Source of the DNA: Marinobacter sp. AC-23
GTDB lineage: Bacteria > Pseudomonadota > Gammaproteobacteria > Pseudomonadales > Oleiphilaceae
Direction of reading: 5' to 3'
Assembly: GCF_001858325.1 (NCBI RefSeq)
Contig: NZ_MBPP01000001.1
Coordinates: forward strand, 474,610-538,609
Length of the DNA: 64,000 bases
Numbering within the stretch: the first letter of the stretch is position 1; every line of letters starts with the position of its first letter. Below are positions 39,672 through 52,523 of this stretch, piece after piece. The notes under the pieces are model-generated. The model did not search any database. It was given only the letters and a program-made list of their open reading frames with translations, and had not been told where the DNA came from. Position numbers and translations under genes: made by a program.

Positions 39672-39713
39672 CATAAAAAAACCGCCAACTGAAAAGTGGC
39701 GGTTTTTTTATGC
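39672..39713. terminator. Bidirectional terminator between the SuhB-like gene and secF
   Basis: AAAAAAACCGCCA pairs with TGGCGGTTTTTTT around a 9-base loop; the outer bases (GGGCAT / ATGCCC) pair too. It serves both convergent genes. Confidence 0.9.
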
Positions 39714-39736
39714 CCGGGGTTAACCCCGGATCAGAA

Positions 39737-40693
39737 CTACATACGGTTGAGCCATTCCGGTGGCTCCTCTTCCTCTTCTTCAGAACCGGCAGCACCTTCT
39801 TTGGCGGGAACCATAAGATCGTCACGGGAAACGCCCATCGCCATCAGCAGATTAGCGGATACATAGATGGATGAGTAGGTACCCACCACCACACCGATAA
39901 TCAACGCCAAAGCGAACTTGTTGATGGCTTCGCCTCCCAAGAAATACAGGGCTAGCAGAACCACCAACGTGGTGCCTGAGGTATTTATGGTACGAGCAAT
40001 GGTCTGATGAATAGACTCATTGATAATATCCCAAGATTCACCCACCCGTATTTTACGGAAGTTCTCGCGAATGCGATCTGCCACAACAATGGTGTCATTC
40101 AGCGAGTAGCCGATAATCGCCAGCAGAGCTGCAAGAACCGTAAGATCAAACGTCCATTGGAAAAGTGCAAAAATGCCGAGAACGATAATAACGTCGTGGG
40201 CCAAAGGCACTACCGAGGCAATACCGAACTTGAACTGGAACCGCATACCCACATAGATGAGTACCACCGCAAGCGCGATTAGAAGCGCAAGGCCGCTATC
40301 CTCTTTAAGCTCGCTACCAACTTGCGACCCCACAAACTCAGAACCTACCAGCTTTAGATCGTCACCACCTGAAGTCAAAGCACCAACAATTTCCTGGGCC
40401 AACTGGTCGTTGCCAGCTTCCGACAGGCGCACAAGCACAATCGTATCAGCGCCAAAGTTTTGCACGACAAACTGCTCGTACCCGGCCTCTGAAAGGGTGG
40501 AACGTACCTGATCCAGTTGCGGTGTTTGTGCATATTCCAGCTCTACCGACGTACCACCGGTAAAGTCCATGCCCAAGTTAAGACCACGAATTCCCAGAAG
40601 GGCGATAGACGTAACTACCAAAATAATGGAGATTACGGAAGCAATCTTCCGAAACCCCATAAAATCAAACGGTTGTTTTTGATCATCAGACAT
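39737..40693 (-). CDS. secF: Protein translocase subunit SecF
   Basis: This 318-residue inner-membrane protein works with SecD to drive late stages of protein export. MSDDQKQPFDFMGFRK leads into the first membrane helix, then GMDFTGGTSVELEY in the periplasmic part and the RND-type membrane domain (VADRIRENFRK, INTSGTTLVV). The Glu-rich tail EEEEEEPPEWLNRM is unremarkable. ATG at 40693 overlaps the restored secD stop by 8 bases, the usual coupling. Confidence 0.95.
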   Translation of the reverse strand: MSDDQKQPFDFMGFRKIASVISIILVVTSIALLGIRGLNLGMDFTGGTSVELEYAQTPQLDQVRSTLSEAGYEQFVVQNFGADTIVLVRLSEAGNDQLAQEIVGALTSGGDDLKLVGSEFVGSQVGSELKEDSGLALLIALAVVLIYVGMRFQFKFGIASVVPLAHDVIIVLGIFALFQWTFDLTVLAALLAIIGYSLNDTIVVADRIRENFRKIRVGESWDIINESIHQTIARTINTSGTTLVVLLALYFLGGEAINKFALALIIGVVVGTYSSIYVSANLLMAMGVSRDDLMVPAKEGAAGSEEEEEEPPEWLNRM

Positions 40694-42559
40694 TGGCGAG
40701 CTTTCCTCCGATCGACAGTTTCTCGACCTTGCGGCCGCCATAAACCATATTGACGATACTCCGGCTAACCACCAGCCAGAGAACATTGAGGTCAAAATAC
40801 CGATGCACAATGTCACTGCGAAACCTTTCACCGGGCCGGAGCCCATTGCGAAAAGAATAATGGCTACAAGCAGCGTGGTTATGTTGGCATCGAAAATAGA
40901 CACGAACGCACGGGAATAGCCTGCGTTAATGGAAAGCTGGGGCGACACCCCTGCCTTGATTTCTTCCTTAATACGTTCAAATATTAATACGTTAGCATCT
41001 ACCGCCATACCCACAGTCAGCACGATACCGGCAATACCAGGCAGCGTTAACGTAGCAGAGAGAATAGACATGCAAGCAATAAGAAGCATCAGGTTGACGG
41101 TCAGAGCGATATTCGCCACAACCCCGAAACCACGGTAGTAAACCAACATATAAAGCAGCACTAGAATAAAGCCGAGAGCCACAGACATCATGCCGGCATC
41201 AATGTTTTTCTGCCCCAAGCTTGGCCCAATGGTACGTTCCTGTACAAAGTACATGGGCGCAGCCAAAGCACCAGCCCGCAGAAGCAGGGCAAGCTCTGAA
41301 GCTTCAGGTATAGAATCCAACCCTGTGATACGGAAGCTGCTACCTAGAGCAGACTGAACGGTAGCAAGGCTGATAATGCCCTTCTCAACAATCCGCTTAT
41401 CGGTCTCTACCGGCTCACCGTCCACCATTTTGGTTTCGGTTTCCGTGCGGAACTCGATGAACAAAACCGCCATGCGTCGGCCGATGGCGTTGCGTGTGGA
41501 GCGGTTCATCAAATCGCCACCTACGGAATCCATGGTAATGCTGACCTGCGGCTGGCCATTCTCATCGAAGGCCTGCTGTGCGTTCGCCACATTATTACCG
41601 GTAGCAATAATTTCACGCTCCAAGCGGGCGTTGCGCTGGCGTTCATCGCGGAAGCTAAATTGCTCCGTTTCGCCTGTTACTGCATCCTGGCGGGCTTCCA
41701 TACGGAATTCCAGGTTTGCGGTAGCGCCAAGAACCCGCTTAGCCTGAGCCGTATCCTGAACACCCGGAAGCTCGACAATAATCCGATTAGCACCCTGCTG
41801 CTGAACCAACGGCTCTGCAACACCAAGCTCGTTCACCCGGTTACGAATGGTGGTCAAGTTTTGCTCAAGAGCGTACTTCCGAATTGCATTTACCTCTCCT
41901 TCAGACAAGGTAAGAACAATCTGGAACTCTCCGCCGTTCGTTTGCTCATCCAGCAGAAACTCATTGTACTGGCGTTTGACCAGATCAAAGGCCTCGCTAC
42001 GAGAAGCCTCATCCCGAAAGCTCAGAACAATGTCACGGGTGCCTTCAACATCACCACCCCGATAGCGAATGCGCTCCTCGCGAAGCTCGCGCTTGATTTG
42101 GCCCGAAACAGCCTCAAGCCGCTGACCAACGGCGGTATCCATATCCACCTCCAACAGGAAGTGAACGCCACCACGCAGATCGAGACCAAGTTTCATTGGC
42201 CCGGCGCCCAGGCTTTTCAGCCAGGCCGGCGTAGAAGCGGCCATATTCAGTGCAACCAGGTAGTCTCTCCCGAGAGCGGCCTGAACCGCAGGGCGAGCAC
42301 GCAACTGATCATCGGAACTGTTTAAACGGATAAGGGCATCCCGATCCTCAAGCATACTGCTTTTAACCTCGATACCATCCGACTCCAATGCTTTAACGGC
42401 TCTTTCGAGCACAGCAGAGTCAACTTCGGTACTGCTACGGGCACCGGTGATCTGCACAGCGTAGTCATCGGGAAACAGGTTGGGCAAAGCGTAGATAAAC
42501 CCGATCACGATCGCGACCAGGATAACCAGGTTTTTCCAAAGCGGGTACTTGTTCAGCAT
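40686..42559 (-). CDS. secD: Protein translocase subunit SecD (frameshifted near the end)
   Basis: This RND-like subunit of the Sec machinery has GLDLRGGVHFLLEVD in the first periplasmic domain, five C-terminal membrane helices and GMAVDANVLIFERIKEE. A G is missing at about 40776-40777 (GGG read as GG). As read, the frame slips after SMFSG and runs into secF, giving a false SecD-SecF fusion of 940 residues. Restored, it ends SMFSGLVVSRSIVNMVYGG...LSIGGKLANV at TGA 40686-40688, 624 residues. Confidence 0.95.
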
Positions 42560-42652
42560 GGGATCCCTTGTAGCCGGCTCGGAGGCCGGCCTTGGTGTTT
42601 CAGCCAGGAAGGTTCAAGCCGGCGGGTATCAGGCCGGCCAGAGAGTCCTTGC

Positions 42653-43015
42653 TCAGATGTCTTTGAGCGTACCTTTCGGCAGTGCGGCGGCAACAGCTAC
42701 TTTTTGTACCTTCACTTCAACGTTGTCAGCAATTTCAACAACGATGAAATCATCAGATACCTTGGTGATCTTTCCAACAATACCGCCGGAGGTAACAACT
42801 TCGTCACCCTTGTTAAGGCCAGACATCAGCGATTTGTGTTCTTTTGCACGCTTGGATTGCGGGCGCCAGATCAAGAAGTAAAAAATAAGAATAAAGCCGG
42901 CGAAGAAGATTACCTGGCCCATAACACCCATACCACCTGCAGCACCTTCCTGAGCCATGGCCAGGGTGGGCAGCATTGCCAAAAGGCCGACCAAAAACAA
43001 CTTGACTGATTTCAT
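42653..43015 (-). CDS. yajC: Preprotein translocase accessory subunit YajC
   Basis: This small inner-membrane partner of SecDF has MKSVKLFLVGLLAML, a first hydrophobic segment, a second at VIFFAGFILIFYFLIWRPQ (about residues 32-50), and the conserved RPQSKRAKEHKSLMSGLNKG. I start at 43015; eight more codons upstream are possible but lack a ribosome site. Order tgt-yajC-secD-secF is conserved. Confidence 0.94.
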   Translation of the reverse strand: MKSVKLFLVGLLAMLPTLAMAQEGAAGGMGVMGQVIFFAGFILIFYFLIWRPQSKRAKEHKSLMSGLNKGDEVVTSGGIVGKITKVSDDFIVVEIADNVEVKVQKVAVAAALPKGTLKDI

Positions 43016-43045
43016 CAAAACTCTCCGTTGATTAAGCAAAAGGTT

Positions 43046-45292
<2,247 letters not shown>

Positions 45293-45333
45293 GGACCGGG
45301 CTGTTCAATACGTCGCGCTATGCGACTTGAATA

Positions 45334-45420
45334 TGGTAGCGGCGGGCGGACTCGAACCGCCACGCTATTTCTAGCAACGGATTTTGAATCCGTCGTGTCT
45401 ACCAATTTCACCACGCCGCC
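45334..45420 (-). tRNA. tRNA-Leu (CAA)
   Basis: An 87-base class II tRNA: acceptor GGCGGCG with CGCCGCT (a G-T pair at the end), D arm TGGTGAAATTGGTAGACAC, anticodon loop TTCAAAA giving CAA, variable arm TGCTAGAAATAGCG, T arm GGTTCGAGTCC and encoded CCA. It lies only 41 bases upstream of queA with no terminator between, so read-through into queA is possible. Confidence 0.96.
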
Positions 45421-45436
45421 AACGAAGAGTGGGGGA

Positions 45437-45464
45437 ATTATACTTAGCTTGATCGTGAAAGCAA
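45437..45464 (-). promoter_or_regulatory. tRNA-Leu promoter
   Basis: On the minus strand TTGCTT, a 16-base spacer and a perfect TATAAT lie 17 bases before the tRNA 5' end, the latter in good stable-RNA position. Confidence 0.7.
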
Positions 45465-45502
45465 TACACAGAGCACGCTAGTTTTTACAAAAACCCCTGT
45501 AT

Positions 45503-46744
45503 TTACAACCGGTCGAATAATGACAACTGGGAAACCTGTGCAAACGATTGCTGCGCAGCCTGCAGCACAAAGCTCTGGAAGCTCAGATTGCTGATCGCTT
45601 CGGCGTAATCCACATCCTGAAGCTGCGAGCGGATTTCGTTTGTATACACCGAAGAGTCGGCCAAAAAGTTCTTGGTGGTTTCTACCGCGTTCATGCGGCC
45701 ACCAAGCTCAGTCTGCTTAAGGACAACACTCTCTTGGGCATTGTCGAGATTAGCCAAAGACTGCGCGATCAAATCGTCATACTGGGCACGGCCTTCCGGG
45801 GTGCTCTTATCAATGGAATCGAGGCCGGAAATAAGGTTTTCGATAGAACCGAACACCGACTGCTTATCATTGATTTTCAATGTGTAGCTATCTGGCGCAG
45901 GCGTCGCACCTGGTACAGCACCGGTAATGCTTGCTTCAATCCCGGCGACAACAAAGGGTTCACCGCTCTGATAATCAGAGGGGGTAACCGGAAATGTATT
46001 GGTTGAGTCATTTTTGTCGAACGCCACAACTTGTGGGGGAACGCTATTATCTACCTGAAGGACTATGTCATTTGGAAACGACCCAGGAAAAGCCGAGGCC
46101 AACGCCGCCTCGCTCGCCACCTTCACCCCGGAAATAAACGTCCCGGTTGTTGGACCTGCGTGCTCGCCAACGACAGCCGCTGGCACATTCACGAAAATGC
46201 CTTTGCCATGGTCACTGATCGGCACAGTCACACCATCATCAATTTCCAGAACCCGTTGGCCTTCGTCACCCTGATATACGTACTTGCCTTCATCATTCTG
46301 CTGGAACGCCTGAACCGACCCCTGAAATCCACTAAAAATATACTCGCCAGAGGCATCCCGGGTGTTTCCAATGTTGGCCAGTTGGCCCAGCCGCTCTTTC
46401 ATTTCTGAAGAAATCGACTGGCGATCGTTAGGAGATAGCGACCCGTTACCCGCCTGCACCGTAAGCTCCCGGATACGCTGAATCACATCAACCGCACTTG
46501 TCAGCGCATTCTCTTCCTGACTAAGGCGGTTGTCTGCAAGGCTTACGTTGCGCTCATACGTGCTCACCCGTGACAGTTCCTGATCCAGCTTTAAAATGCG
46601 GGCTGCAGCCACCGGATCATCTGAAGGCTTGTTCACTCGTTTACCCGAGGCTATCTGCTGTTGCGTGCTGTTCAGATTACTGTTCAGCTCCTGTAACCGG
46701 CTGATACCGCTGGAGAATATTTGTTGTGATGAAATTCTGATCAT
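45503..46744 (-). CDS. flgL: Flagellar hook-filament junction protein FlgL (HAP3)
   Basis: This 413-residue axial protein joins the hook (through FlgK) to flagellin. The N-terminal coiled-coil D0/D1 part is flagellin-like (MIRISSQQIFSSGISRLQELNSNLN; QIASGKRVNKPSDDPVAAARI), and the C-terminal helix ends AAQQSFAQVSQLSLFDRL. The middle is variable. It is the last gene of the flg cluster, 18 bases after flgK. Confidence 0.96.
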   Translation of the reverse strand: MIRISSQQIFSSGISRLQELNSNLNSTQQQIASGKRVNKPSDDPVAAARILKLDQELSRVSTYERNVSLADNRLSQEENALTSAVDVIQRIRELTVQAGNGSLSPNDRQSISSEMKERLGQLANIGNTRDASGEYIFSGFQGSVQAFQQNDEGKYVYQGDEGQRVLEIDDGVTVPISDHGKGIFVNVPAAVVGEHAGPTTGTFISGVKVASEAALASAFPGSFPNDIVLQVDNSVPPQVVAFDKNDSTNTFPVTPSDYQSGEPFVVAGIEASITGAVPGATPAPDSYTLKINDKQSVFGSIENLISGLDSIDKSTPEGRAQYDDLIAQSLANLDNAQESVVLKQTELGGRMNAVETTKNFLADSSVYTNEIRSQLQDVDYAEAISNLSFQSFVLQAAQQSFAQVSQLSLFDRL

Positions 46745-46762
46745 GTCACATCACCTCGTCTG

Positions 46763-48807
46763 TTACCGGAACGTCTGCAACAGCGTGTTGAACAAATCCT
46801 GAGCCACCGAAATCACTTGGGCAGAGGCGTTATAGGCAGCCTGGTACTGAATGAGCTTGCCGGCTTCCTCATCAAGGTTTACCCCTGAAACTGATTCTCT
46901 CTGAGCGGAGGATTGCTCCAGCAGGGTTTTGCCCGCCTCCAGATCAAACTGGCTCTGGCGGGTTTTAACACCAACAGCCTCCACCACGCCGGCATAGCCT
47001 TCAGCGAAACTCTGGCTTCCACCATTCATGGTGTTGGCAGTGCCCAGCGAAGCTAGCAGTTCCGCGTTCCGGTTGTCTGAAATGCCGTTGCTGTTGTAAT
47101 CAATCTCAAAGGTGTCTCCAACTGCCGGCTGGCCTGTTAGCTTGAACTGAAAACCTTGATAGTCGTCACCTGCGGCCGGGTCACCACTGAACACAGTGTT
47201 AATCTTCCCGGGTTCGTAAGGCTGGTTCGGCGTACCAACAGCTGTGCTGGCCGGCGGAGGCCCGGTAACCGTAAATACTAACGCAGAAGGGTCACCAGGA
47301 TCGGGGTCAAAACGAATGGTTAATGGCCCGTTAGCCATCTCACCGCTGGTTGCAAAACCGGGCAGTAAGGAGCCAGTGAACGGATTACGCACATTCAACA
47401 TGGTGCCCTGATCGATTTCTCCAGTCCCAATATTCTGATCACCAGAGGTTGCCCGCACCGGACTGGCAAAGGCCAGGTCTTCTTCCCGGCTCACCTGCAA
47501 GCCGATGGACTCCGCAGCGTTACGACTGGGCTGAACCAGGTACTTATCGCCAGCATTGAAGGTTCCGCCTTCAACACGAATGTTAAACCCGGGCATGGAG
47601 ATTTCAGATTGTACTGGGTCGGGCAACCGGCCCTGATTCACGACTTTTCCAGAGGCCTTGTCAACAAGCTCAAAACTGCGACCGTCGCCACTGAATTGCA
47701 AAGTCCAGCTTCCCGCAGGCAGTTTGGTGCTGTCAGTAATCTCAATCGCCAGCTGACCATCTCTTGGTAACTGATTATTAGCGTTAGCCACAACCCGGCT
47801 TCTCTGCGCCGCCAGATCGTTCACGTCGTTAAAAAACTGACCTCCGAGATCACCCTCAAGATCCATACCGATTTCATGCTGGCGATTCATACTGGCAGAA
47901 ATGCTTATCGCGATCCGCCCCAGCTCATCAAACGCAGGCTTAAGCGCCTCATTGTCAAAACGCCTCAACCCGCCAAGTTTGCCGCCAGTGATTTGCTCAT
48001 CAATATTGAGCGTGCGACCACCGCTTGTGAGCGTAAACTCCAGGCGAGTGGGGTCTTCCGCACTCCCCTGGGTGCCAAGCTGTGCTGCGTTATTACCAAC
48101 AACCAACGACAAGCCATTGGATAGCGACACGCTTACCTGGCTGCCCTCCGTTGGCGTGACTCGTATGTTGACCAGTTCAGAGAGCTGCCGCAGCGCTTCA
48201 TCCCGCTGATCCAATAATTCGTTCGGCATTTTGCCCTGGGCCAGGCCCGGGGATTCAGAGATTGCCAGATTAAGCCCAGCGATATTCTTCAACAGGGTAT
48301 TGGCATCTTTTGCACCCTGCTGCATTTGCGTCTTTATAGACTCCCGCTGCTGAATAAATTCCTGGCTCAATGCCTGAAAGCGATTAACCACCTGCCTGGC
48401 CTCGCTCAGCACCAGCTGGCGTTGAGGCAAAGAGGCTGGATCTTCGGCGGCATTTTGCAGGCTTGCAAAGAAATTATTCAGAGCAGTATTCAGCCCGGTA
48501 GACTCCCCGCCCAGCAAATTGTCCAACCGGCTAAGTTCGGAGTTCAACGCTTGCTGCTCGCCAGCCAACGTACTGTCTTCACGAACCTGTTGAACAAGAT
48601 ACTCGTTCGCCAACCGGCGGATCTCCGAGATACTTACCCCGGTACCCACGGTGCCAGCGCCAGTACGCTGACCCTGCCGGGTTTCAAACACCACTTCCTG
48701 CCGGCTGTAGCCAGGCGTATTCGCGTTGGTGATGTTATTGCCCGTGGTATTCAGGCACTCTGCTGGCCAAGGATACCGCTGAGGCCAATACCGATTAGTC
48801 CCGCCAT
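46763..48807 (-). CDS. flgK: Flagellar hook-filament junction protein FlgK (HAP1), frameshifted
   Basis: This junction protein of about 681 residues sits between the hook and FlgL. The ATG at 48807 begins MAGLIGIGLSGILGQQSA, then one C is missing at about 48754-48755 (GCCCTG read as GCCTG). Restoring it gives ALNTTGNNITNANTPGYSRQ and continues VVFETRQGQRTGAGTVGTG. The C-terminal helix YQAAYNASAQVISVAQDLFN is typical. Long D2/D3 insertions make the middle poorly conserved. Confidence 0.95.
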
Positions 48808-48811
48808 AACG

Positions 48812-49798
48812 TTACTCCTCGCCTCCATTGCCCATTGACAGTGTCATCAGAGAATCACGGTTCATAATTCGATTAATTTTGTCACCGTACTGGGGGTCAG
48901 TCGCGTAGCCTGCTTCCTGCAGTTTTCTGGCAAATACATGCGGCTGGTCGGCACTGGCAAGTACATCCTGATATCGGGGATTGGACTCCAGAAACGAGAC
49001 GTAATCCCGAAAGCTGGACTCATAATCAGGATAAGCACGAAAATCCGCGCGCTCTTTCATTGGCACACCCTCACGGAATTCTGTGGTGGTTATGGTTACC
49101 GCCTCACCCTGCCAACGGCTGTCGGCCTTGATGCCAAAAAGGTTATGGCTAGGCTCGCTACCATCGCCCTTTATCATGTGGCGCCCCCAGCCGGTTTCCA
49201 GGGCCGCTTGCGCGACCATCAACCTTGGGTTAATGCCAGTATCTGCTGCAATTTTCTCGGCTATCGGCAGAAGCGTGCTTACAAAGTGCTCTGGAGAGTC
49301 AAACGTTTCGGGCAATGCACTGGCTTCTGCCTTTGGCACTAAAGAGTTAGCTTCAGCAACCTCGGTTACTTCTTCAACCCGCTCAGGCAACCTTGGTGAA
49401 AGCCGGGGTAAGCTGCGGTCATAGTCCGCCAATTCTGTTTTGCGGGAGGCCAGAGATTCGCCCTGCTTATCTGCTCCGGGAATATCTTCGCTCAGTTGCC
49501 GAACCAAGGCTTCCGCCAGCCCGGTACCCTGCCCGCCTGCCATGGTAAGGCTCAGCTGACTGTCGAACATGTCGCGATACATCTCCGACTGGTTGGTGTT
49601 CAGGTAGTTACCCTCAGCCAACACATCCCCCGCTTTGCGCATGGACTTCAGCATTTCAGACACAAAGATACTTTCAAACTGGCGTGCGACTTCCTCAAGC
49701 GCGCCCTGCTTGTCGTCTTTGGCACCGTTTTTCAGTGCATTCAGCCCACTGAAATCCGTATACACTCTGGCCTGTTGAAGCTGATAGTCCTGCATCAT
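48812..49798 (-). CDS. flgJ: Flagellar rod cap and peptidoglycan hydrolase FlgJ
   Basis: This dual-domain protein of 328 residues caps the growing rod (N-terminal ARQFESIFVSEMLKSMRKA, about 38-56) and opens the cell wall with a C-terminal glucosaminidase (about 170-322: MVAQAALETGWGRHMIKGDG, HNLFGIKAD). The Glu in ALETGWG is the likely catalytic residue. A linker rich in Glu, Ser, Pro and Ala separates the domains. It starts 5 bases past the restored flgI stop. Confidence 0.95.
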   Translation of the reverse strand: MMQDYQLQQARVYTDFSGLNALKNGAKDDKQGALEEVARQFESIFVSEMLKSMRKAGDVLAEGNYLNTNQSEMYRDMFDSQLSLTMAGGQGTGLAEALVRQLSEDIPGADKQGESLASRKTELADYDRSLPRLSPRLPERVEEVTEVAEANSLVPKAEASALPETFDSPEHFVSTLLPIAEKIAADTGINPRLMVAQAALETGWGRHMIKGDGSEPSHNLFGIKADSRWQGEAVTITTTEFREGVPMKERADFRAYPDYESSFRDYVSFLESNPRYQDVLASADQPHVFARKLQEAGYATDPQYGDKINRIMNRDSLMTLSMGNGGEE

Positions 49799-49803
49799 GT
49801 CAC

Positions 49804-50899
49804 CTAGATAACAATAAGCTCGGCACGCAAAGCGCCAGCCTGTTTAAGTGCTTCCAGTACCGCCATAACATCCCCCGGGCTGCGCCCACCTGGTTTACCG
49901 CCTGAACAATTTCATTCAGCGTAACCGCAGGTCCAAACTTGAACATACGGGCTGGGTCTTCGGTAATGGCAATCTGGGAGTCCTGCTCAATTTCGGTAGT
50001 GCCGCCCGCAAACGGGTTAGGCTGCTGAACCGCAGGGTTTTCCTGAATCGTTACCGTAAGGTTGCCGTGGGTAACGGCTGCCGGGCTGACTTTAACGTTC
50101 TGCCCTATAACAATGGTGCCTGTACGGCTGTTGATAACCACTTTTGCCGCATCTTCAGCTGGGTCTACCTCAAGGTTCTCCAGAATAGAGAGAAAGCTCA
50201 CTCTCTGGGATGGGTCACGGGGTGCACGCACAGAAACCGACGTTGCGTCATGGGCATAGGCCATATCTGGCCCCAAGTGCTGATTAACCACTTCCACCAC
50301 ACGGCGAGCGGTTGTGAAATCCGGGCGCATCAGGTTGAAGGTAATCGTGTCACCACGGCTAAAGGGCGAGGCTATTTCCCGCTCAATGGTCGCGCCATTT
50401 GGGATACGGCCAACGCTGGGAACATTCACCGTAATGCGCGAGCCGTCTTGCCCCTGGGCTCCAAAGCCGCCTACCACCAAGCTGCCCTGGGCCATCGCAT
50501 ACACGTTACCGTCGGCGCCTTTGAGGGGGCCATCAGCAGGGTTCCGCCCCGCAAGCTGTCGGCATTACCAATGGAGGACGCAGTAATGTCTATTTCCTGG
50601 CCGGTTTTGGCAAACGGGGGTAACGTCGCGCTCACGGTAACGGCCGCCACGTTGGCCAGTTTCGGGTTCACCCCCGGCGGCAAGGTAATGCCAAACTGGT
50701 TCATCATGTTGCGGAAGGTCTGATTGGTAAACGGCGTTTTATCACCGGTTCCATCCAAACCAACGACCAGGCCATAACCCACAAGCTGGTTGTTACGAAC
50801 GCCTTTAATCCGCGCCAGGTCCTTCAGGCGATCTGCCATCACAGGCGCAGCCAAAACCGCTAACAACAACGAGAAAACCACGCCTCGGCGTAACATCAT
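49804..50899 (-). CDS. flgI: Flagellar P-ring protein FlgI (two frameshifts)
   Basis: This periplasmic protein forms the P-ring around the rod. A signal peptide ([22 protein letters not shown]) precedes [21 protein letters not shown]. Two bases are missing: at about 50525-50529 (C6 read as C5; restoring it gives [20 protein letters not shown]) and at about 49877-49879 (restoring it gives [19 protein letters not shown]...ELIVI, stop at 49804-49806). The restored protein is about 365 residues, the usual size. The ATGA at 50899 overlaps the flgH stop. Confidence 0.94.
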
Positions 50900-51597
50900 A
50901 GGGGCCACCACTCACTGTTGAAAAACCGGGCCAGCCAGCCCATTTGGTTCGCCTGATCAAAATCGCCTGTGCCGCCGTACGCAATGCGGGCATCCGCAAT
51001 GCGGCTGGAAGCCACTATGTTGCCTGGGGCGATATCCTGCGGGCGCACCAAACCGGTAAGCCGCACATATTCATCACCGTTGGTGAGCGACAACCACTTT
51101 TCGCCACGAACTTTCAGCACGCCATTTGGCAGCACATCTACTACGGTCACGGTAATACTGCCTGCCAGGCTGTTGCTTTGATCAGCCTCTGCCTGGCCTT
51201 GAAAATCCCGCTCGTTTTTTATAGCGGTTGCAATGCCAATGTTGTTTTTACCAAGAATGTTGGGCTCTGGCAGGGAGATATCGCTGTCCTTGGTGATCTT
51301 GGTTTCAGCATTTTTGCTGGCTCGTGTTGATTCTTTCAGGGTCACCGTGAGTACATCGCCAATATTCAGGGCCACCGTGTCGCCGTAAAAATTGTAATTG
51401 CGGGAGCTTTGGTAGATGGCCCCCGATTCGGGATCACGCTGCATCATCGCCTGAGCACGCACGGGCGCATACGAAGGATCATCCGGCTCAGCGCGCGGCC
51501 GGCTCATGGCGGTACATCCCTGCAGCACAGCAAGCACCAAAACCAGAAAACAGGTTCCTGCTGACTTGGTAAACCAGGTTGATGTAGTCGGTTTCAT
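50896..51597 (-). CDS. flgH: Flagellar L-ring lipoprotein FlgH
   Basis: This outer-membrane L-ring protein of about 233 residues has a lipoprotein signal with cleavage before Cys28 (VLAVLQGC). Conserved: [20 protein letters not shown] near the middle and the C-terminal IRPQD-like [11 protein letters not shown] and [12 protein letters not shown] start at [10 protein letters not shown] (51597), which is preceded by GGGGAGAGCTC; the GTG at 51612 lies within that ribosome site. Confidence 0.94.
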   Translation of the reverse strand: MKPTTSTWFTKSAGTCFLVLVLAVLQGCTAMSRPRAEPDDPSYAPVRAQAMMQRDPESGAIYQSSRNYNFYGDTVALNIGDVLTVTLKESTRASKNAETKITKDSDISLPEPNILGKNNIGIATAIKNERDFQGQAEADQSNSLAGSITVTVVDVLPNGVLKVRGEKWLSLTNGDEYVRLTGLVRPQDIAPGNIVASSRIADARIAYGGTGDFDQANQMGWLARFFNSEWWPL

Positions 51598-51655
51598 GAG
51601 CTCTCCCCTCACACTTTTACCCTCGCGCTTTCACAAAGCGTTCTGCTTCAGCTTA

Positions 51656-52443
51656 TTAGCCAATATTTTGCGTAATGAACTGGAGCATTTGATCGGCTGT
51701 GGAAACAACTTTTGAGTTCATCTCGTAAGCACGCTGAGTGGTGATCATATTCACCAGCTCCTCAACCACCTGTACGTTGGATGACTCAACCATGCCCTGC
51801 TCCAATGCACCCAACCCGGCAAGCCCGGGCTCGCCTCAGCGGGGTCGCCACTGGCGTTTGTTTCTTTAAACAGGTTGTTACCAATAGCCTGCAGGCCCTG
51901 CGGGTTAATGAAACCAACCAGCGTAATCTGGCCCAGGTTAACCGGCGCCGCCTGATCATCCGTAATAGCGGATACGGTGCCATCTTTGCCTATGGTGATG
52001 GTTGTCGCGTTATCTGGCACATTGATGTTGGGCTGAAGCAGGTAACCATCCGGGGTCACCACATCGCCATCGGCGTTGAGCTGAAACTGCCCATCGCGGG
52101 TGTAGGCAGTCTGGCCATCAGGCATTTGGATCTGTAGAAAGCCACGGCCGTTAACGGCCAAATCCAGAGGCTGCTCCGTTACCTGAAGATTGCCTTGGGA
52201 AAACTGTTTTGCCGTACCCACCACGCGTACACCGGTACCCAACTGCAACCCGGAAGGCAGTTCGGAGTTTTGCGTGTTCATGCCACCTGGCTGCCGATTT
52301 ATCTGGTACAACAAATCCTGGAATACGGCCCTGTCACGCTTGAACCCCGTGGTGTTCACGTTGGCCAGGTTGTTGGAGATGGTCGACATGTTGGTGTCTT
52401 GGGCGCTTAGCCCGGTTTTACTAACCCAAAGAGCTGGAAGCAT
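51656..52443 (-). CDS. flgG: Flagellar distal rod protein FlgG (frameshifted)
   Basis: This distal rod protein has [20 protein letters not shown] and the flagellar rod signature [16 protein letters not shown] base is missing at about 51832, so the read frame ends in a nonsense tail after PAEA. Restoring it gives [20 protein letters not shown] and the conserved C-terminus [20 protein letters not shown]...FITQNIG with stop at 51656-51658: 262 residues, the standard size. ATG 52443 is favoured because AGGAG is 8 bases upstream; the ATG at 52449 is too close to it. Confidence 0.95.
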
Positions 52444-52523
52444 AATCATTACTCCTTGCCGGTGCCTGGCGAGCGGCTAACATTTGCCGCTTCAGGGTTA
52501 TCCGACTTTGTTTTCAACAGTTA

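Noticed and set aside
39737..42559. SecD-SecF gene fusion
   Set aside because: The joining peptide is out of frame with the SecD family; one added G restores separate, overlapping genes.
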